A DNA stretch of 64,000 bases from Obelidium mucronatum (GCA_025765595.1 JAIVFH010000064.1:145305-209304), one strand, 5' to 3'. Shown: positions 10,538 to 22,444, counted from the stretch's first letter. Numbers and translations: made by a program. Notes: a model not told the origin generated them from the letters alone.

Positions 10538-13500
10538 CTAAAAGTCTTTAAACTTGTCCCGATATACATCTGGCACGTTTCGACCATACGGCGCATAATC
10601 TTCCTCATATTCATCAAACTGAAATAAAGCAAGAAAAAAAAATTTAGCAATCACGAAGAGCTAAAAACAAAAAAAAACAAAACTTTGCAAACTCACATGA
10701 GAAGTATCATCCACCCCTTGCACATCCGGAATATACGGCGCCTCCACCCGTAACTCCCACATGGCATCCCAATCAATCCCTTGAAACCACGGATGCAATT
10801 TGATATCCAACGCACCATCCCTCAAATTCCCATACCGCCGCGACAAATCAGGAGTCAAGAGTCGACGAATCAAATCTTTCGCTAAAGGATGCATGAAGGG
10901 TGGGAACGCGAGACGACAGGCGACAATCTTTTCGTAGAGACGGAACGGGTCGTCGTCGAAGAAGGGTGGGTGGCCTGCAATCATTTCGTAGATGAGGATC
11001 CCGAGGGCCCACCAGTCGACGGCTTTTCCGTATCCTCTAGATTGGATCTATAGTTTATATATAACGTATCAGTAAAGAAGCAGTGACAGCAATTGATTGA
11101 AAAAGAAAAAGAAAAAGACAACTGAAGAAGTTACAAGAAACTCAACTCCATCGGGTACACTAACCACTTCTGGTGCTAAATAATCTGGCGTTCCACATAG
11201 AGTATGCGTCAATTGGCCGTTCAGATGTTTAGCGAAACCAAAGTCGGTTACTCGAATATGTCCACTCGTGTCAATAAGCTGGTTGGTAAAAGAAAAGAGT
11301 AAACAAAAAAAAGTCATATCACAGTCAGTCAATATAAATCAAATAACAAAAAAAAACCCCCGCATACCAAGTTCTCCGGCTTCAAATCCCGATACACCAC
11401 ATCCGCACTATGCAAATACTCAAACGCCAACACAACCTCCGCCGCATAGAATTTGGCCGCCTCATTATCCAATTTATCCATATTCCTCAAATACGTGAAC
11501 AATTCACCTCCCTGGATATACTCCAACACCAAATACAAATGCTCATTGTCCATGAAACTGCCATACAAGTGAACTAGGAACGGACACCCATTGCTCAGCG
11601 CTTCCAAGATCCGCTTTTCATCCAACGTGTGTTCAACTTGCTTTAGTTTCACAACGTCGTGCTTTCGGAGGACTTTGAGGGCAACGTAGGTGTTGGATGC
11701 GTTGTGGTATGCTAGGTGGACGCGGCCAAAGGAATCCGGTTCCTACTGTTCGCACGAGTTTGAAATCTTGGATGAAGAAGGGCTTGCAGTCGTATATGGA
11801 AGGGATGGCGGGTGGCGTGGGTTCCCGCAACATTTCAGTGTCGGCGCTGGCTAGCTCGGAACTGCTGGAATCTATGGCATTTCATGGCTCGTCAGGAGTT
11901 GGTCTAGAGTGATTCGTTCTACTGGGACGTGTCTTTCTGTGAGAAGATGGTCCAGGATATCGTGCTTGGTCGTAGTCGTGGGACTTGCTGTTCCTCCTCT
12001 CTTCTTCCTCGATTAGATCGTTCAAGGACACCTTCTCGACGGGAATCGCTTGCTCATCTTCTTCGTCCACCTCCATCAAGTCATTCAAGGAAACGCGTTC
12101 AACAGGAACAGCCAAATCGCTGTGATGGTACATTGACTCATCGCTCAACATTTTCTCTGTACTTGGTCGTGAAACGCGGAGATCTGGTGAACCCGACTCT
12201 AGACTCGATTCTTCCTCCTCTTCATCTTCCTCCATCAAAGAACCCAGAGTTCGGCCGTTCAACCGGGGTTCTCTGCAAAGTCAGAATACGCTTCATCATG
12301 CATCACAACAATCGTATCTGGTAGCGATGGCGTCAGAATAGAATCAGTCATATTGACGTCATTGAAGGAAGCCTTGCGTGTCACTTGTGGTGTTTCGGGG
12401 GGTGTTGCTGTCTGCTGCAAAACAGTGGTTTGTACTTCTTCTTCCTCTTCCTCAACTACCACGTCCATCTTGTCAACGGCAGCATCTTCTCTTTCTTTTA
12501 CCGGCGGCATCTCTAATTTGTTGGAAGCTGCCGATTCAGCTGGCTGAATAGATTCCTTGACCACGACTTGTTCCTGCTGCTGCTGCTTCTCCTCCTCCTC
12601 CTCTTCTTCCATAACAGCAAGCAAAGCCGGCGGTGCTGGCGGAGCAACCACTTCAATCGGCGTGTCATCAACAACAACCGATTCCGAAACTTTTGCATCT
12701 TCCACATCCACCCCCACCCCACTCACAGTCACAGACTCGCTAGGAAGTGTAACAGAATCAATCGACACATCTTGAAGCTGCTCCAAAGATTTCTTTTCGT
12801 CAACGGCGGACGTTCCCGCCATGACAACGTCAGCGACAACAGAGCTGACTACATCCTCTTCCTCCAAAATAGTTGATATCGGGGTGGCAACAGTTGCAGT
12901 ATTAGCAGCAGAAGTCGCAGTAGTTGCAGCTACCACAGCCGGTTCCTCCACCTTCTCGAGAACAGTTTCGGGTTCCGCCGTCGCAATCGCCGAGTTACCC
13001 GTCGCAGGCTCAACCGCAATCGCAACATCCCTCCACCGGAAGCGCCACAGAAGGCGGGCTCGGCTTGCTCTCGCCCCCAGAATCGCTTGTCTTGACAGGC
13101 GTAATCACAGTCGCCTCTACACTGCTTGAATCCGATACAGCAGGTGTACCCACCACAGGCGTAGACACAACGGATGCTTTCCCTAATTTGATTGTAGTAG
13201 AAGGCCCGATCCGAACAGTAGTCTTCCCAGACTTTGTCCGCGCCATTGCAGGTGCATTATTACCAGTAGGAGACAACGGGGATGCTTTGGATCCAGGAAG
13301 CGGTGTAACAGGTTTCGGAACCCGGTGTGACCGCGCGACCCGTTGATTTCCCACCCGCAGCAGCAGCAGCAGGGACACGGATCGTTGTTGGCGTCATGTT
13401 TGGTTTCGGTCTCGCCACACCACTGGTGCTTCCCGGTCTCTTGCTTGGATCCTTGTTGTTTAATCCAGCTGCGATTTGGTTCCGCGCCGCATAGGTTACA

Positions 13501-14748
13501 GTTGCTGTGCTGGTTATACTCGTGAGTTTTGAAGTGTATGCGTTTCCGGTGATTGGTGATTTCACGGGTGTTGGGGATGTCGGCCGTTTCACTGTTGATA
13601 CGGCTTTGTATAGGACTCTTGGTGTTGATGTTGATGTTGATGTTGATGTTGATGTTGTGGTTGTAGTGTTTTGTGGGCCAGTGTAGCGCCATTGCGGTTT
13701 CGCTTGTGTGATGGATGTGGATAGGACTAGACTTGCTTTTCGAACTCGACGGGGAAGTGTTCCTGTTCCTTGTTCTATTTTGTGTAATAAGGGGGGGGTT
13801 CGGTTTTTAGTTTAGGAGTGGAATTGAGAAAAGACTTTTTTTTTTTTACCAGAGCCGTTGGATGATCGTGGCGATCCCCGTGACTTTGGAGGAGTAATAG
13901 TATTATTTTCAGCTGAGCCGCCTAGTTGTTATAGAAAGGGATAAGAACATGAGAGTTACCAACAAGGTGTGAGTGCCAAAAAAATTTTAAGGGTTCGGCA
14001 TCGTTGTAATCGTTACCAGAGACAGTAGATGACGCAGTTGAGATTCGTTTCGATGATGGAGTTCGATCCATGGCAACGACAATAGGTGCTCCAGAATCAT
14101 CCGTCATGGCAACATCCTGATTACGAGCTGCTCTAGATGACGGCCTGTAGGCATAGGGACTGACGTAGCCACTACCAGGGGTATTTTTTGCGCCGCCCGG
14201 AGATAATAACGAGTCAGGAGCGGCATTTGATGCTGTGGATGATGCGACCGACAGACGGCGAGATGACGGGGTTGCAGGTTTCTTTGCCGGAAGGGGGGAA
14301 AACTGGTATGGACTTTTGTATGGCTGCTTTGAGTTGATGTTGAGATCAGTGGCCGAATAAATTGGCGCGGGTGTCAGCGGGTCTTTCGCAGGCGTGCCAG
14401 GCCTCGATGGATTGTACGTCTTTGACCTTTGTTGGGGAGGGTTAGGTCCAAATTGGCCTTGTATCAGTGCACCCCCTTGTGAACCACGACGCACCTTGCC
14501 ATCTCTGGCGCCTTCTTGCCAGCAGCGCTGCTACTCGAGCCGTTGTACGGAAAGGCGTACGACGACGCAGTCTTTGCGTACGAGTCCTTTGTCAGCTTGC
14601 CCGTTGTCCTCGCTGGCTTCTCCCTTTCCTTCTCCTTCTCTTCCGCAGACGCCGCCTGGTTGAACGCCGCCACGAGCGCGCCGACTTTGCCGCCTGGCTT
14701 CCGCGTTGGAATGCGGGATGCCGCCGGACTCGGGCTCGGGGAACTCAT
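10538..14748 (-). CDS. PKA-type AGC kinase catalytic domain with very long disordered N-terminal extension
   Basis: The C-terminal third is a cAMP-dependent protein kinase catalytic subunit: VALKVL lysine region, [29 protein letters not shown], the activation-loop threonine in [30 protein letters not shown] and a C-terminal FKDF (FxxF) ending at TAG 10540-10538. Exons: 10538-10618, 10697-11047, 11165-11278, then 11368 upward. The glycine loop is broken by one extra base near 11733; without it the loop reads [12 protein letters not shown]. Upstream, coding signal continues through about 850 residues of Ser/Thr/Pro- and Glu-rich sequence to ATG 14748, with introns near 13772-13849 and 13919-14019 and several one-base frame breaks (about 11885, 12000, 12265, 13045, 13320, 14490). 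Four modules like [12 protein letters not shown] occur at 11890-12270. Whether the N-terminal part is one gene with the kinase or an adjacent gene run together cannot be settled here; I see no gap between them. Confidence 0.8.
13621..13656. repeat. (GTTGAT)n microsatellite inside coding sequence
   Basis: Five to six tandem GTTGAT units. On the minus strand they encode alternating Thr-Ser residues in the disordered N-terminal region of the kinase gene. Confidence 0.9.
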
Positions 14749-14853
14749 CGATCAGCGGAAACGGGCGAAGGCGAAATTGTTTTTTGTGAATTTCAACAAG
14801 AAACGTTGTTATTCAACCAGTGTCTGCGTGTACTGCCGCTGCAAGTCGACTGC

Positions 14854-15885
14854 ATGACGAATGAACACTTTGTGATGCAGGAATCAAATGTGTTGTACCG
14901 TGTCGATATTCTGCAGCATCTTTTGATGCATCTACCACTGGCGAGTCATCTAGCTTCTTCGGCAAGCCTGCCGCCATCTGTTCTAGGCAGTCATGCGATT
15001 GTCTTTGTACATGCTAAGAGTAAACAATGAAGGAATGACCGAAACTGGAGGCAACGAGTGGGACTTGGATCTGTTGGAAACTGTGTTCATCAAACGAATT
15101 ACTACAATGTCTCTTCCATGTTTCACCGAGTCCCACTTTATATACTTGCCATCCACCTTTTCTTCATCAACTTCAACTTGTACTTCAGTGAAAGGAATCA
15201 AACTCTCTGTTGTACCGATCCTGTCCAATCACCAAACAATAATAGGATTCAATGTGTTTCCAAAGTTGTCTGCCGAATACATTATACCTCTATCCAGCGC
15301 GTATTCACGGATAAGCGAAGCAGTGAAAGCCCGACGCGCTGATTGCTCGCGAGTTCAAATCGTTTTGAAGCGAGATCCATTGTTTAATGGGATTCACGCC
15401 AATCTATCTCTTCCACGCACTGTATACATGGCATACTTTGGTGCCGATCCTCCACCAGTTCGAAAAACACTTGGCCATCCGATTGGTGTGAAGCAGGTAA
15501 AAGTTTTTGTTTCACCACCACTGGAAAATGAACAACTGAAATAATATCTTTATGCCCAAACCAGATTCTTGGAAAGTTTCTAGAAAACCCAGATCTTGCT
15601 GTTCAGCTCATGTTCAGAGGAGGCAGTTCATGGTTTCTTGAAGAGAGCATGTCCAGAGTCGAAAGGGATGAAGATCGGATCAGCTATACTGTCTGCAATA
15701 TCCCTATTTTGAATGCGATGGTGTACAAGCATGGATCGTCGACTGAGGCATCCGTTGCATTGAGCTCAAGCGCCTCCCTCCGCGCCACCTGTGGCTGGGT
15801 GTGTGACCTGTGGACGCGCATCGAGAGCGAGAGTGACGCGTCGCTCGTGCATGACGACATGTGGCTGAAGGCAGCAAAGCGGTAA
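14854..15885 (+). CDS. uncharacterised protein, two exons, one frame break
   Basis: ATG 14854 lies about 105 bases from the divergent kinase-gene start. The first part (MTNEHFVMQESN to FVHAKS) and the second (NNEGMTETGG onward) are in different frames; a one-base loss near 15015 would join them. An intron at 15497-15564 joins GVKQ to ILGKFLENPD, after which the frame continues to TAA 15883-15885. The joined protein would be about 320 residues, with no signal peptide or membrane helix. Phrases such as IVLKRDPLFNGIHANL and GGSSWFLEESMSRVE did not bring any family to mind. Coding is supported by a consistent intron and frame, not by homology. Confidence 0.55.
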
Positions 15886-16525
15886 ATTGCAATAAAAATC
15901 AAAGAAATGCTTGTGTTGATATTGCGCGTTTTATCCCAATTTGGATTTCTCCGGTCGAAAAAAAATCTTTATTTCCTCCGCCGACACAGGAAACATCACA
16001 AAGAGACCTTCCCAGCACGGTTCTGCAGCGTCATACTTCTCTAAACAACTCTAACTACAATCTCCACATGCATGGAGGTCGAAAAAGTTCTCAAAGGCAA
16101 CGTTTCCTTGCACTTTGACACACCTGAGTCAACCATCGCTAATTGGATCAACCAGTACGCAGATAGCAATAAATAAAACACTATAATTTACATTTCAGGC
16201 GTGAAAACCGTGCATTTCCTTGTTGAAGCCGTCGTAGCTGCTAACCCTGCTGAGATAGTTCCAAATACTGGTTAGTATATCTCAATTTGCGAAGGGAAGG
16301 GTTGTTTTGCTTCAGATATGGTTGACAGAACATGGAGAGCATCATTCTGGAGATCGACCTGTGATCTAACTGAGTAGATAACAGCCTGGGAACGTCCTCT
16401 ACCTCCATGCCTACGTCTGCAAGTACGATTTTTCGATTGCCGTTGGTTTTGAGGCGATCCGATGATTGGCTCTGTAGTTATCGTGGCCCGGCGGACGAAC
16501 GTGTGTTTTCAATTTTCGATCGAAT
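15886..16525 (+). other. 640-base stretch with possible short coding fragments
   Basis: An ATG at 16072 opens a short frame (MEVEKVLKGNVSLHFD) that runs into a possible donor at 16155. Downstream pieces HFLVEAVVAANPAEIV (about 16211-16255) and GNVLYLHAYVCKYDF (about 16390-16435, stop near 16463) look protein-like. I could not join the three in one frame with plausible splice sites, so this may be a small damaged gene or coincidence. No family is recognised. Confidence 0.25.
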
Positions 16526-17654
16526 TTGACCGGAGAAATCCAATTTTGGACTGAACTCGCAATACTTGAAGCCATCCTTCTTGCCCTGCTTGGCGCCGCC
16601 ACCGCCCGCACGCGCCCACCCCTCCCGGCGCGCATCGTCCTCGGCTACGCGTCGTGGAACCAATGCGACGAGGCGCTGCTCGACGCCGTGCGCCGCGGGG
16701 TCAACGTGCTCGTGTGGTTCTCGATCGACGTCGCGAACGGCACAGTGACGCGCGGCCCGGACGCCGCCTGCGTCCGAGACGCCGTCGCGCGGCTGGACAG
16801 CGACGGCTTCGGCGGCGTCGTCCATCTGATTTCAATCGGCGGCTGGAACGCGAAACACTTCGACGCCGGCACAGACCCGCACGCCGCGTACAGCGTCTGG
16901 CGCAAGTGGAACAGCGAGATCGTCGCTGGTCCGGGCTTTCCCTCGGGCTTCCACGGCTTCGACTGGGACCTCGAGGGGAACGACGACCCCGCTGCCCCCA
17001 CAACCTCGTTCACCATCGAATGCATCCACGCGATGGGAATCATGAGCCTGCTCGCGAAAGCAGACGGCTACTACGTCACAATGGCTCCCGCACAGTCGTA
17101 CATGGCCCCTTGGACGTCAGAAGTGTCGCTGAGTCTCCAGCTAAAAGACCCAGACTGGGAACGCTCGATCCCGGGTTTAAACTTTGCATACCACGGCCGC
17201 AATTCATATGCCTATCTTTGGGCTTTATACGAAAACGCGTTTGATTTGGTGATTGTCCAGCTATATGAAGGGTATTCCCACTACTCTCCACTCGATTCGG
17301 TTTGGCAGATTAGACCCTGCCAATGCAGTCGCTGCTTCTATTCGCGAGCTTCTCACGCCGTGGAAGATATCTCTAGGAGAGAACCCTGATTCCGACACCT
17401 TGACTGTTCGTATAAAGCCTTCACAACTCATAGTAGGACTTGCAAATGGGTGGGCAGACAATCAAAAGTTTTTGTTTGTAGAAAAGAATAGTCTACGTGA
17501 CGCGTGGAGACAGACTGGTGGTCAATTTCGTGGATTTGGGTTTTGGACAATTGCGGAAGAAGGGACACGGCAGCATGGCCGAGAACCTATTTATTTGGCC
17601 AAGGAGCTCAAAGATATCATGAGTGAACGCGTGATTGATAATGAACTTCGATAA
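16526..17654 (+). CDS. GH18 family chitinase
   Basis: Hydrolyses chitin; probably secreted or wall-associated. A hydrophobic N-terminus (ILEAILLALLGAATA) resembles a signal peptide. The barrel strand IVLGYASWNQCDEA, the SxGG motif in HLISIGGWN and the catalytic strand GFHGFDWDLEG are present; the catalytic Glu is at 16973-16975. The first Asp of the DxxDxDxE signature is His here. VIVQLYEGYSHYS near 17250 matches the late-barrel substrate motif. A one-base break near 17300 shifts the frame between SPLDSVW and LDPANAVAASI, after which the frame runs to TAA 17652-17654. The frame opens at a TTG (16526), so the true start codon is unresolved. The first half is markedly GC-rich compared with the second. 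Confidence 0.85.
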
Positions 17655-17707
17655 TGTATCATAAACCTCCTTTGTATTACTTTTATGTTTTCAAACAGCC
17701 CCACAGC

Positions 17708-17962
17708 TTGACTGTTCGAATAAAGCCTTCACAACTCATAGTAGGACTTGCAAATGGGTGGGCAGACAATCAAAAGTTTTTATTTGTAGACAAGAATAGT
17801 CTGCGTGACGTGTGGAGACAGACTGGTGGTCGATTTCGTGGATTTGGGTTTTGGAAAATTGCGGAAGAAGGGACACGGCAGCATGGCCGAGAACCTATTT
17901 ATTTGGCCAAGGAGCTCAAAGATATCATGAGTGAACGCGTGATTGATAATGAACTTCGATAA
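17708..17962 (+). pseudogene. chitinase C-terminal duplicate, copy 2 (frame still open)
   Basis: Encodes almost the same last 85 residues as the chitinase (SQLIVGLANGWADNQKF through YLAKELKDIMSERV), with a handful of substitutions such as V for A and K for T. It lacks the catalytic part, a start context and a promoter of its own. The frame stays open to its stop at 17960-17962. Confidence 0.85.
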
Positions 17963-18016
17963 TGTATTATAAACCTCCTTTGTATTACTTTTTTGTTTTC
18001 AAACATACCCCACTGC

Positions 18017-18227
18017 TTGACTGTTCGTATCAAGCCTTCACAACTCATAGTAGGACTTGCAAATGGGTGGGCAGACAATCAAAAGTTTTTTGTTTGTAGC
18101 CAAGAATAGTCTACGTGACGCGTGTAGGCAGACTGGTACACGGAAGCATGGCCGAGAACCTATTTATTTGGCCAAGGAGCTCAAAGATATCATGAGTGAA
18201 CGCGTGATTGATAATGAACTTCGATAA
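18017..18227 (+). pseudogene. chitinase C-terminal duplicate, copy 3 (deleted)
   Basis: Same unit as copy 2 but missing 45 bases after CAGACTGGT and carrying an extra T in a T run, which breaks the frame. Confidence 0.88.
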
Positions 18228-18281
18228 TGTATTATAAACCTCCTTTGTATTACTTTTTTGTTTTCAAACATACCCCACTGC

Positions 18282-18492
18282 TTGACTGTTCGTATCAAGC
18301 CTTCACAACTCATAGTAGGACTTGCAAATGGGTGGGCAGACAATCAAAAGTTTTTTGTTTGTAGCCAAGAATAGTCTACGTGACGCGTGTAGGCAGACTG
18401 GTACACGGAAGCATGGCCGAGAACCTATTTATTTGGCCAAGGAGCTCAAAGATATTATGAGTGAACGCGTGATTGATAATGAACTTCGATAA
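18282..18492 (+). pseudogene. chitinase C-terminal duplicate, copy 4 (deleted)
   Basis: Nearly identical to copy 3, with the same 45-base deletion and the same T-run change, so it arose by duplicating copy 3. It ends 40 bases before the stop codon of the convergent kinase gene. Confidence 0.88.
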
Positions 18493-18531
18493 TGTATTTG
18501 AAATCTTCATTTTTACAAAAGAGAAATAGCC

Positions 18532-20988
18532 TCACAAGCAAAACGCATCATTGACAACATCCTGAATGCTGATCCTCGCCCTCGGATCAATCTTCAGCAT
18601 CCCTTGCACCAGGCTCGTAGGGAAAACGGTACTGCCTCCAGTATTTAGTGGGAAATCACCACCACCACCGCCAGCTCTCACAACGGTTTGGTAATTCAAA
18701 TTACCAAACGCCATATGATCCATTGACGCCTGGAACACCCCCGCCACCCCAAACAGCCGACACAGCATCACCCCAAGGGCAAACACATCCGCCGCCCGTC
18801 CATCCCTCACACCCACAAACCCCGCCAGAAACTCTGGCGCCGAAAAGTTGGGCGTCCCATACCGCGCCATCACCTCCCCAGGGAAATGGATGTTCCCCAT
18901 ATCAGTCAGAACCAACTCCAACCCCGAACCTACTGTCCTCACCAAAAAGTTCTCGGGCTTCACATCCCCATGTGAAAACCCAAGCCCATGCATGGCAAGG
19001 ACACCCTCCACACACTGCTTAAACAGCGCCCGAATCATTGCCACAGGCAACATCCCCTGATGTCCCCGTCCGGCATGACTCATCCCGCAAGTCATACAGC
19101 ACCGTGCACAAGTCCCCAGAATTCGCCCCATTCGGGATGCACACGCTCTGCAACGTCACGGGGTCCACGTATCTAAACGCACCTCCACTCAAACCCGCAT
19201 TAGAACCCCCCAAACAGCTCCATCACTACATAAAAGTGACACTCATCCTCCCAGAACCTTTCACTTTGACAAGATTCACTGACCCCATCAACTCCGTCAA
19301 TTCAACAAGCCCTTGGATTTCCCTGGGTAACCGGCTTGTACTCGCCGGCCCGCACCCGTTCTTGTTGATGATTTTAATGGCGACTGGCTTCCCCGTGCCT
19401 AGTGACATGGCTGCAACGGCTACCCCGTTGGCGCCGTACCCCATCATGGCTTCAATGGTGTATTCCTTGTCGCCGCCAAACATGTGGGCGCTGTGTTTAA
19501 GGGCAGATGCCACTTCTCGTTGAGCGCGTAGCTCCAACGGACAGATTGGCAGTGTTGTCGGGGGACTCTGTGGCGCCACAACCACAAACGGTGTCAGAAC
19601 GGGAGTTTGGGCAGGGCGGTTGTTGTTGACAAGGCGGCAATAGGCCAGGTGGCAGACTTGGTGTCATTTGAGGAGGTAATGACAACCCGGGCGGCAGTAA
19701 GACTACTTGACAAAGCGGAGTTGCGGCAGGCGGGGGATGTTGACAAGGCGGCAATAAGCCAGGCGGGAGGCTGGGTGCCATTTGAGGCGGCGATGTAAAC
19801 CCAAGCGGCGACAAGATTAGCTTGACGATGCGTCTTGGGAGCAAGACCAGGAGGTGGCATGGTTGGCTGGAGTAAATGCGGTTTTGGCGCATTAGGTGCG
19901 AGAACAGGAGGGGGCAGTAGTCGGAGCAGAGATGGCGATAGAGGCAGTTGACATTTTTGGAGGCCAGGAGGGGTTGGGATTTCATTCTTGTGGGCACGGG
20001 GACAGGGAGATTTGGAAATGGAATCAACTCGTATCATTATAGTAGATACAATAGTTCCTGTTAATGTTGCTGTTGCTGATAGCGGCAGTAATTCAGAGAA
20101 TCCGGTTTTCGGCAAACATGAGATATTACCGAGAGCTGACTGTAGCAGCAGCAGCGCCTGCGAATCTTGTGAAATCGACTGAAAGTAATGCGGCGGTTTG
20201 TATAGAACAACATCTTTTGATGGTTTAGGAGGCTTCAGAGGAGCAAGTCGGCAAGTGAAGGGCGGGTTGGTGCAGGAAATCTTGATGATGATGGGGATAG
20301 AGAATTCCGCTATCCACCAGGGGAAATCAACTCCAACACACGGTTTTGTAGACACCGTCAGGTTGTTATACGTATGGGCCAGTCTAAAACGCTGGAAAAG
20401 CTCCTTCTTTAAGGCTAGTGGAATGATGAGACGATGAGTGGATACTTCTTTCTTTGAGGCCAGTGGAGCAACGGCAGTACGATGAATGACTTCTTTGGCG
20501 GGCTTTGCGCTTGCGATTTCAACTGTTGTCGTCTAAAAAAACAATTTAAGTTAAATATAAAACGGTAGCAGTCGAATAATTCAAACCTTTTCGATTTGAA
20601 GCTGCTCATCTTCAGCATCAATCAGTTCGTCAATGTCTTTCATGGTCAGGTCAAAGTCGAGAACTTCAGCAAGCGGCGACCGAGGGCATAACGCTGAAGC
20701 ATTGGTAGTACTGAGTGATAATAAACTGTGTGGAACTTGACGTTGCTGAAAAAAAAAATGATGAACCGGGGAATAAGTTTGGTTGATGTCAATCACCAAC
20801 ACAAAAAAAAAAAAAAAAACCAAATGAGCAACGAAAAAAACACATACTTGAGATTTCGTGGACCCGAGTTTTCGAATCAACTCATGAAAGTTCACTCTGG
20901 AATACGTAAGCGGCTCACTGTATAGCGCGTTGCAAAAGTCATTCATAGGGTCGTCATCTTCACTGCACGCAGAGAGGGATTGTCCCAT
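18532..20988 (-). CDS. divergent protein kinase with N-myristoylation signal and Pro-rich linker
   Basis: ATG 20988 starts MGQSLSACSEDDD, a good N-myristoylation context with a nearby Cys for palmitoylation, so membrane attachment is likely. An intron (about 20745-20848) and another (about 20535-20587) follow. A long Pro-rich linker (19590-20500) leads to the kinase domain: glycine loop GYGANGVAVAA, lysine in PVAIKIINK, catalytic loop HGDVKPENFL, metal loop TDMGN, SAPEF, and AADVFALGVMLC. HGD replaces HRD and DMG replaces DFG, but the Lys and both Asp residues remain, so activity is plausible. Frame breaks lie near 19240, at the G run near 19207, near 19085 and in the linker. Family placement is unknown. 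It ends at TGA 18534-18532. Confidence 0.75.
19625..19812 (-). repeat. 114-base direct repeat in the kinase linker
   Basis: GTTGACAAGGCGGCAATA occurs at 19625 and again at 19739, each followed by similar sequence. On the minus strand the two units encode near-identical Pro-rich phrases (PSLPPGLLPPCQ). Confidence 0.85.
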
Positions 20989-22444
20989 TTAGAAATACAG
21001 CTGCATGTTTTTTTTTGTTGTTGTTGTAAGTTAATACGCGTGAAAATCTTTCAGTCAATAGTGGGGAATAAAATGGGGAAGTGTTGGAGGGGCGATACAA
21101 CAACCGAAAGAGAAACCCCTGAAAACAATACAATACAAAGACAGCTGAATAACTGCTGAAGTATTTCTACTACATTTGGGTGAAAGGAGAAAAAAAAGGA
21201 CCGCCCAAATCAAAGAGTTGGTGGAAACACCAGCAAACATCAACGCCAACTCCCACATCTCCCACAAAATACAAGCGCGACTTGCCAACCCACAAAAAAG
21301 GAAAGAGCCAACAGCTAAGGGAAAAACAACGTACCAAAGCGCTTGTTATCACTGAGAGAAAGAGAGAGCAGTTCTTCTCTTGGACTTTTCAGTTTCCAAC
21401 AGAGATTTCCCAAAACCCCCCACCCTCGCGCGAGACAAAACGACACGGAAAAATCAGCGAACAATGAAGGAAGTATTCTCATGTTTTTTTTTTTCCCTCG
21501 TGTTGACTGAGCTGAAGGTGACGGTGGTACGCCCACTTGAACCAAAACAACAATATAGGAATTCACTAATCCTAGCAGCAGGAACTAGCTCGCGTCAAAA
21601 TTCAGCGTATGGTCGCATTTAGAGCCCGCAAAGACTTTTCCAGACGAGACAGAGCTTGCAGACGCCATGCCGTGGAATAGCCCTGAGTGAGCCCTCCACC
21701 CATATCCCTCCAACCTCAACGACGCAAAAGTCCCAGCAATACCGTCATAGACATACATATTCATTTAGAATTACAGTCGGTATTAATCACGGCGATTTTT
21801 CTATTCAAAGGATACTGCCCGAAAAATTGGCATAATCGTCTCAGTCCGAAATAAGGCCCCACACAACTTTTCGCTATGTATTACATCAAAACGATTCATG
21901 ATTCGCAGAGATGCATAAATAATCCGAAACCAGGGCGGGCTGAATTCAAATGCGAATTTTTTTTGTCAAGTGCCGATGGGCACTTTCACGCAGCTCCACT
22001 CTAATGGATACGATCGCATCGATTCATTTGACGACTATGACGGGGGTTTTTTTTTTGGATTTTCGATGTTGCTAAATATGGGGCAAATCACTTTGCTGCG
22101 GATTTTGTGTCGTTTGACTGCTGGGACTGGCAGTTTCGATGAACTGTTTGAGCTGCGGTTGTTCTTTTCGCTCTATATACTTTGACAGGAATTTGGGCTA
22201 CATTGATGGCTTTGGTGGCGGGTACTGTTGTGTATGTTCTATTTTTTTTTGCATTATTTCTTGTTCATTTATTTTATTGACACTATATTTATCGCGACTA
22301 AATTATAAATACTCTGATCATATTCTCTTATATATTCTTAGCGACTATCTTCTTGGGTTTGCAAAAAAAAAAAAAAAAAGGAAAAAGAAAATATAGAAGG
22401 ATTAGGAACAAGTAGGGGCCAGATGCGACGCTAAGGGCTTGGGG
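20989..22444. other. 1.45-kb region with no confident gene
   Basis: Mostly AT-rich with poly(A) and poly(T) runs near 20750-21020, 21490 and 22360. Part of it is the upstream region of the kinase starting at 20988. On the plus strand near 22160-22270 a frame reads ALYTLTGIWATLMALVAG, a possible membrane helix, and a longer frame from 21970 precedes it, but I could not assemble a gene. The rest shows nothing I can name. Confidence 0.4.

Larger units (their letters stand above)
17400..18500 (+). repeat. four tandem copies of the chitinase 3' end
   Basis: The 3' end of the chitinase, beginning at TTGACTGTTCG, recurs at 17400 (gene), 17708, 18017 and 18282, so the spacings are 308, 309 and 265 bases. 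Each unit ends in the same AACTTCGATAATG tail with an in-frame stop. Units 3 and 4 share a 45-base internal deletion and other differences absent from unit 2, so unit 4 copied unit 3. Confidence 0.97.

Noticed and set aside
12568..12876. Long plus-strand frames rich in Leu or Ser opposite the kinase N-terminus
   Set aside because: They are mirror images of Glu/Gln-rich codon runs on the minus strand, which carries the coding signal.
16645..17043. Antisense and shifted Arg-rich frames across the chitinase
   Set aside because: Produced by high GC; the frame with GH18 motifs is the real one.
21055..21288. Minus-strand hydrophobic frame upstream of the divergent kinase
   Set aside because: Poor coding character, no splice partners and located in the presumed promoter region.
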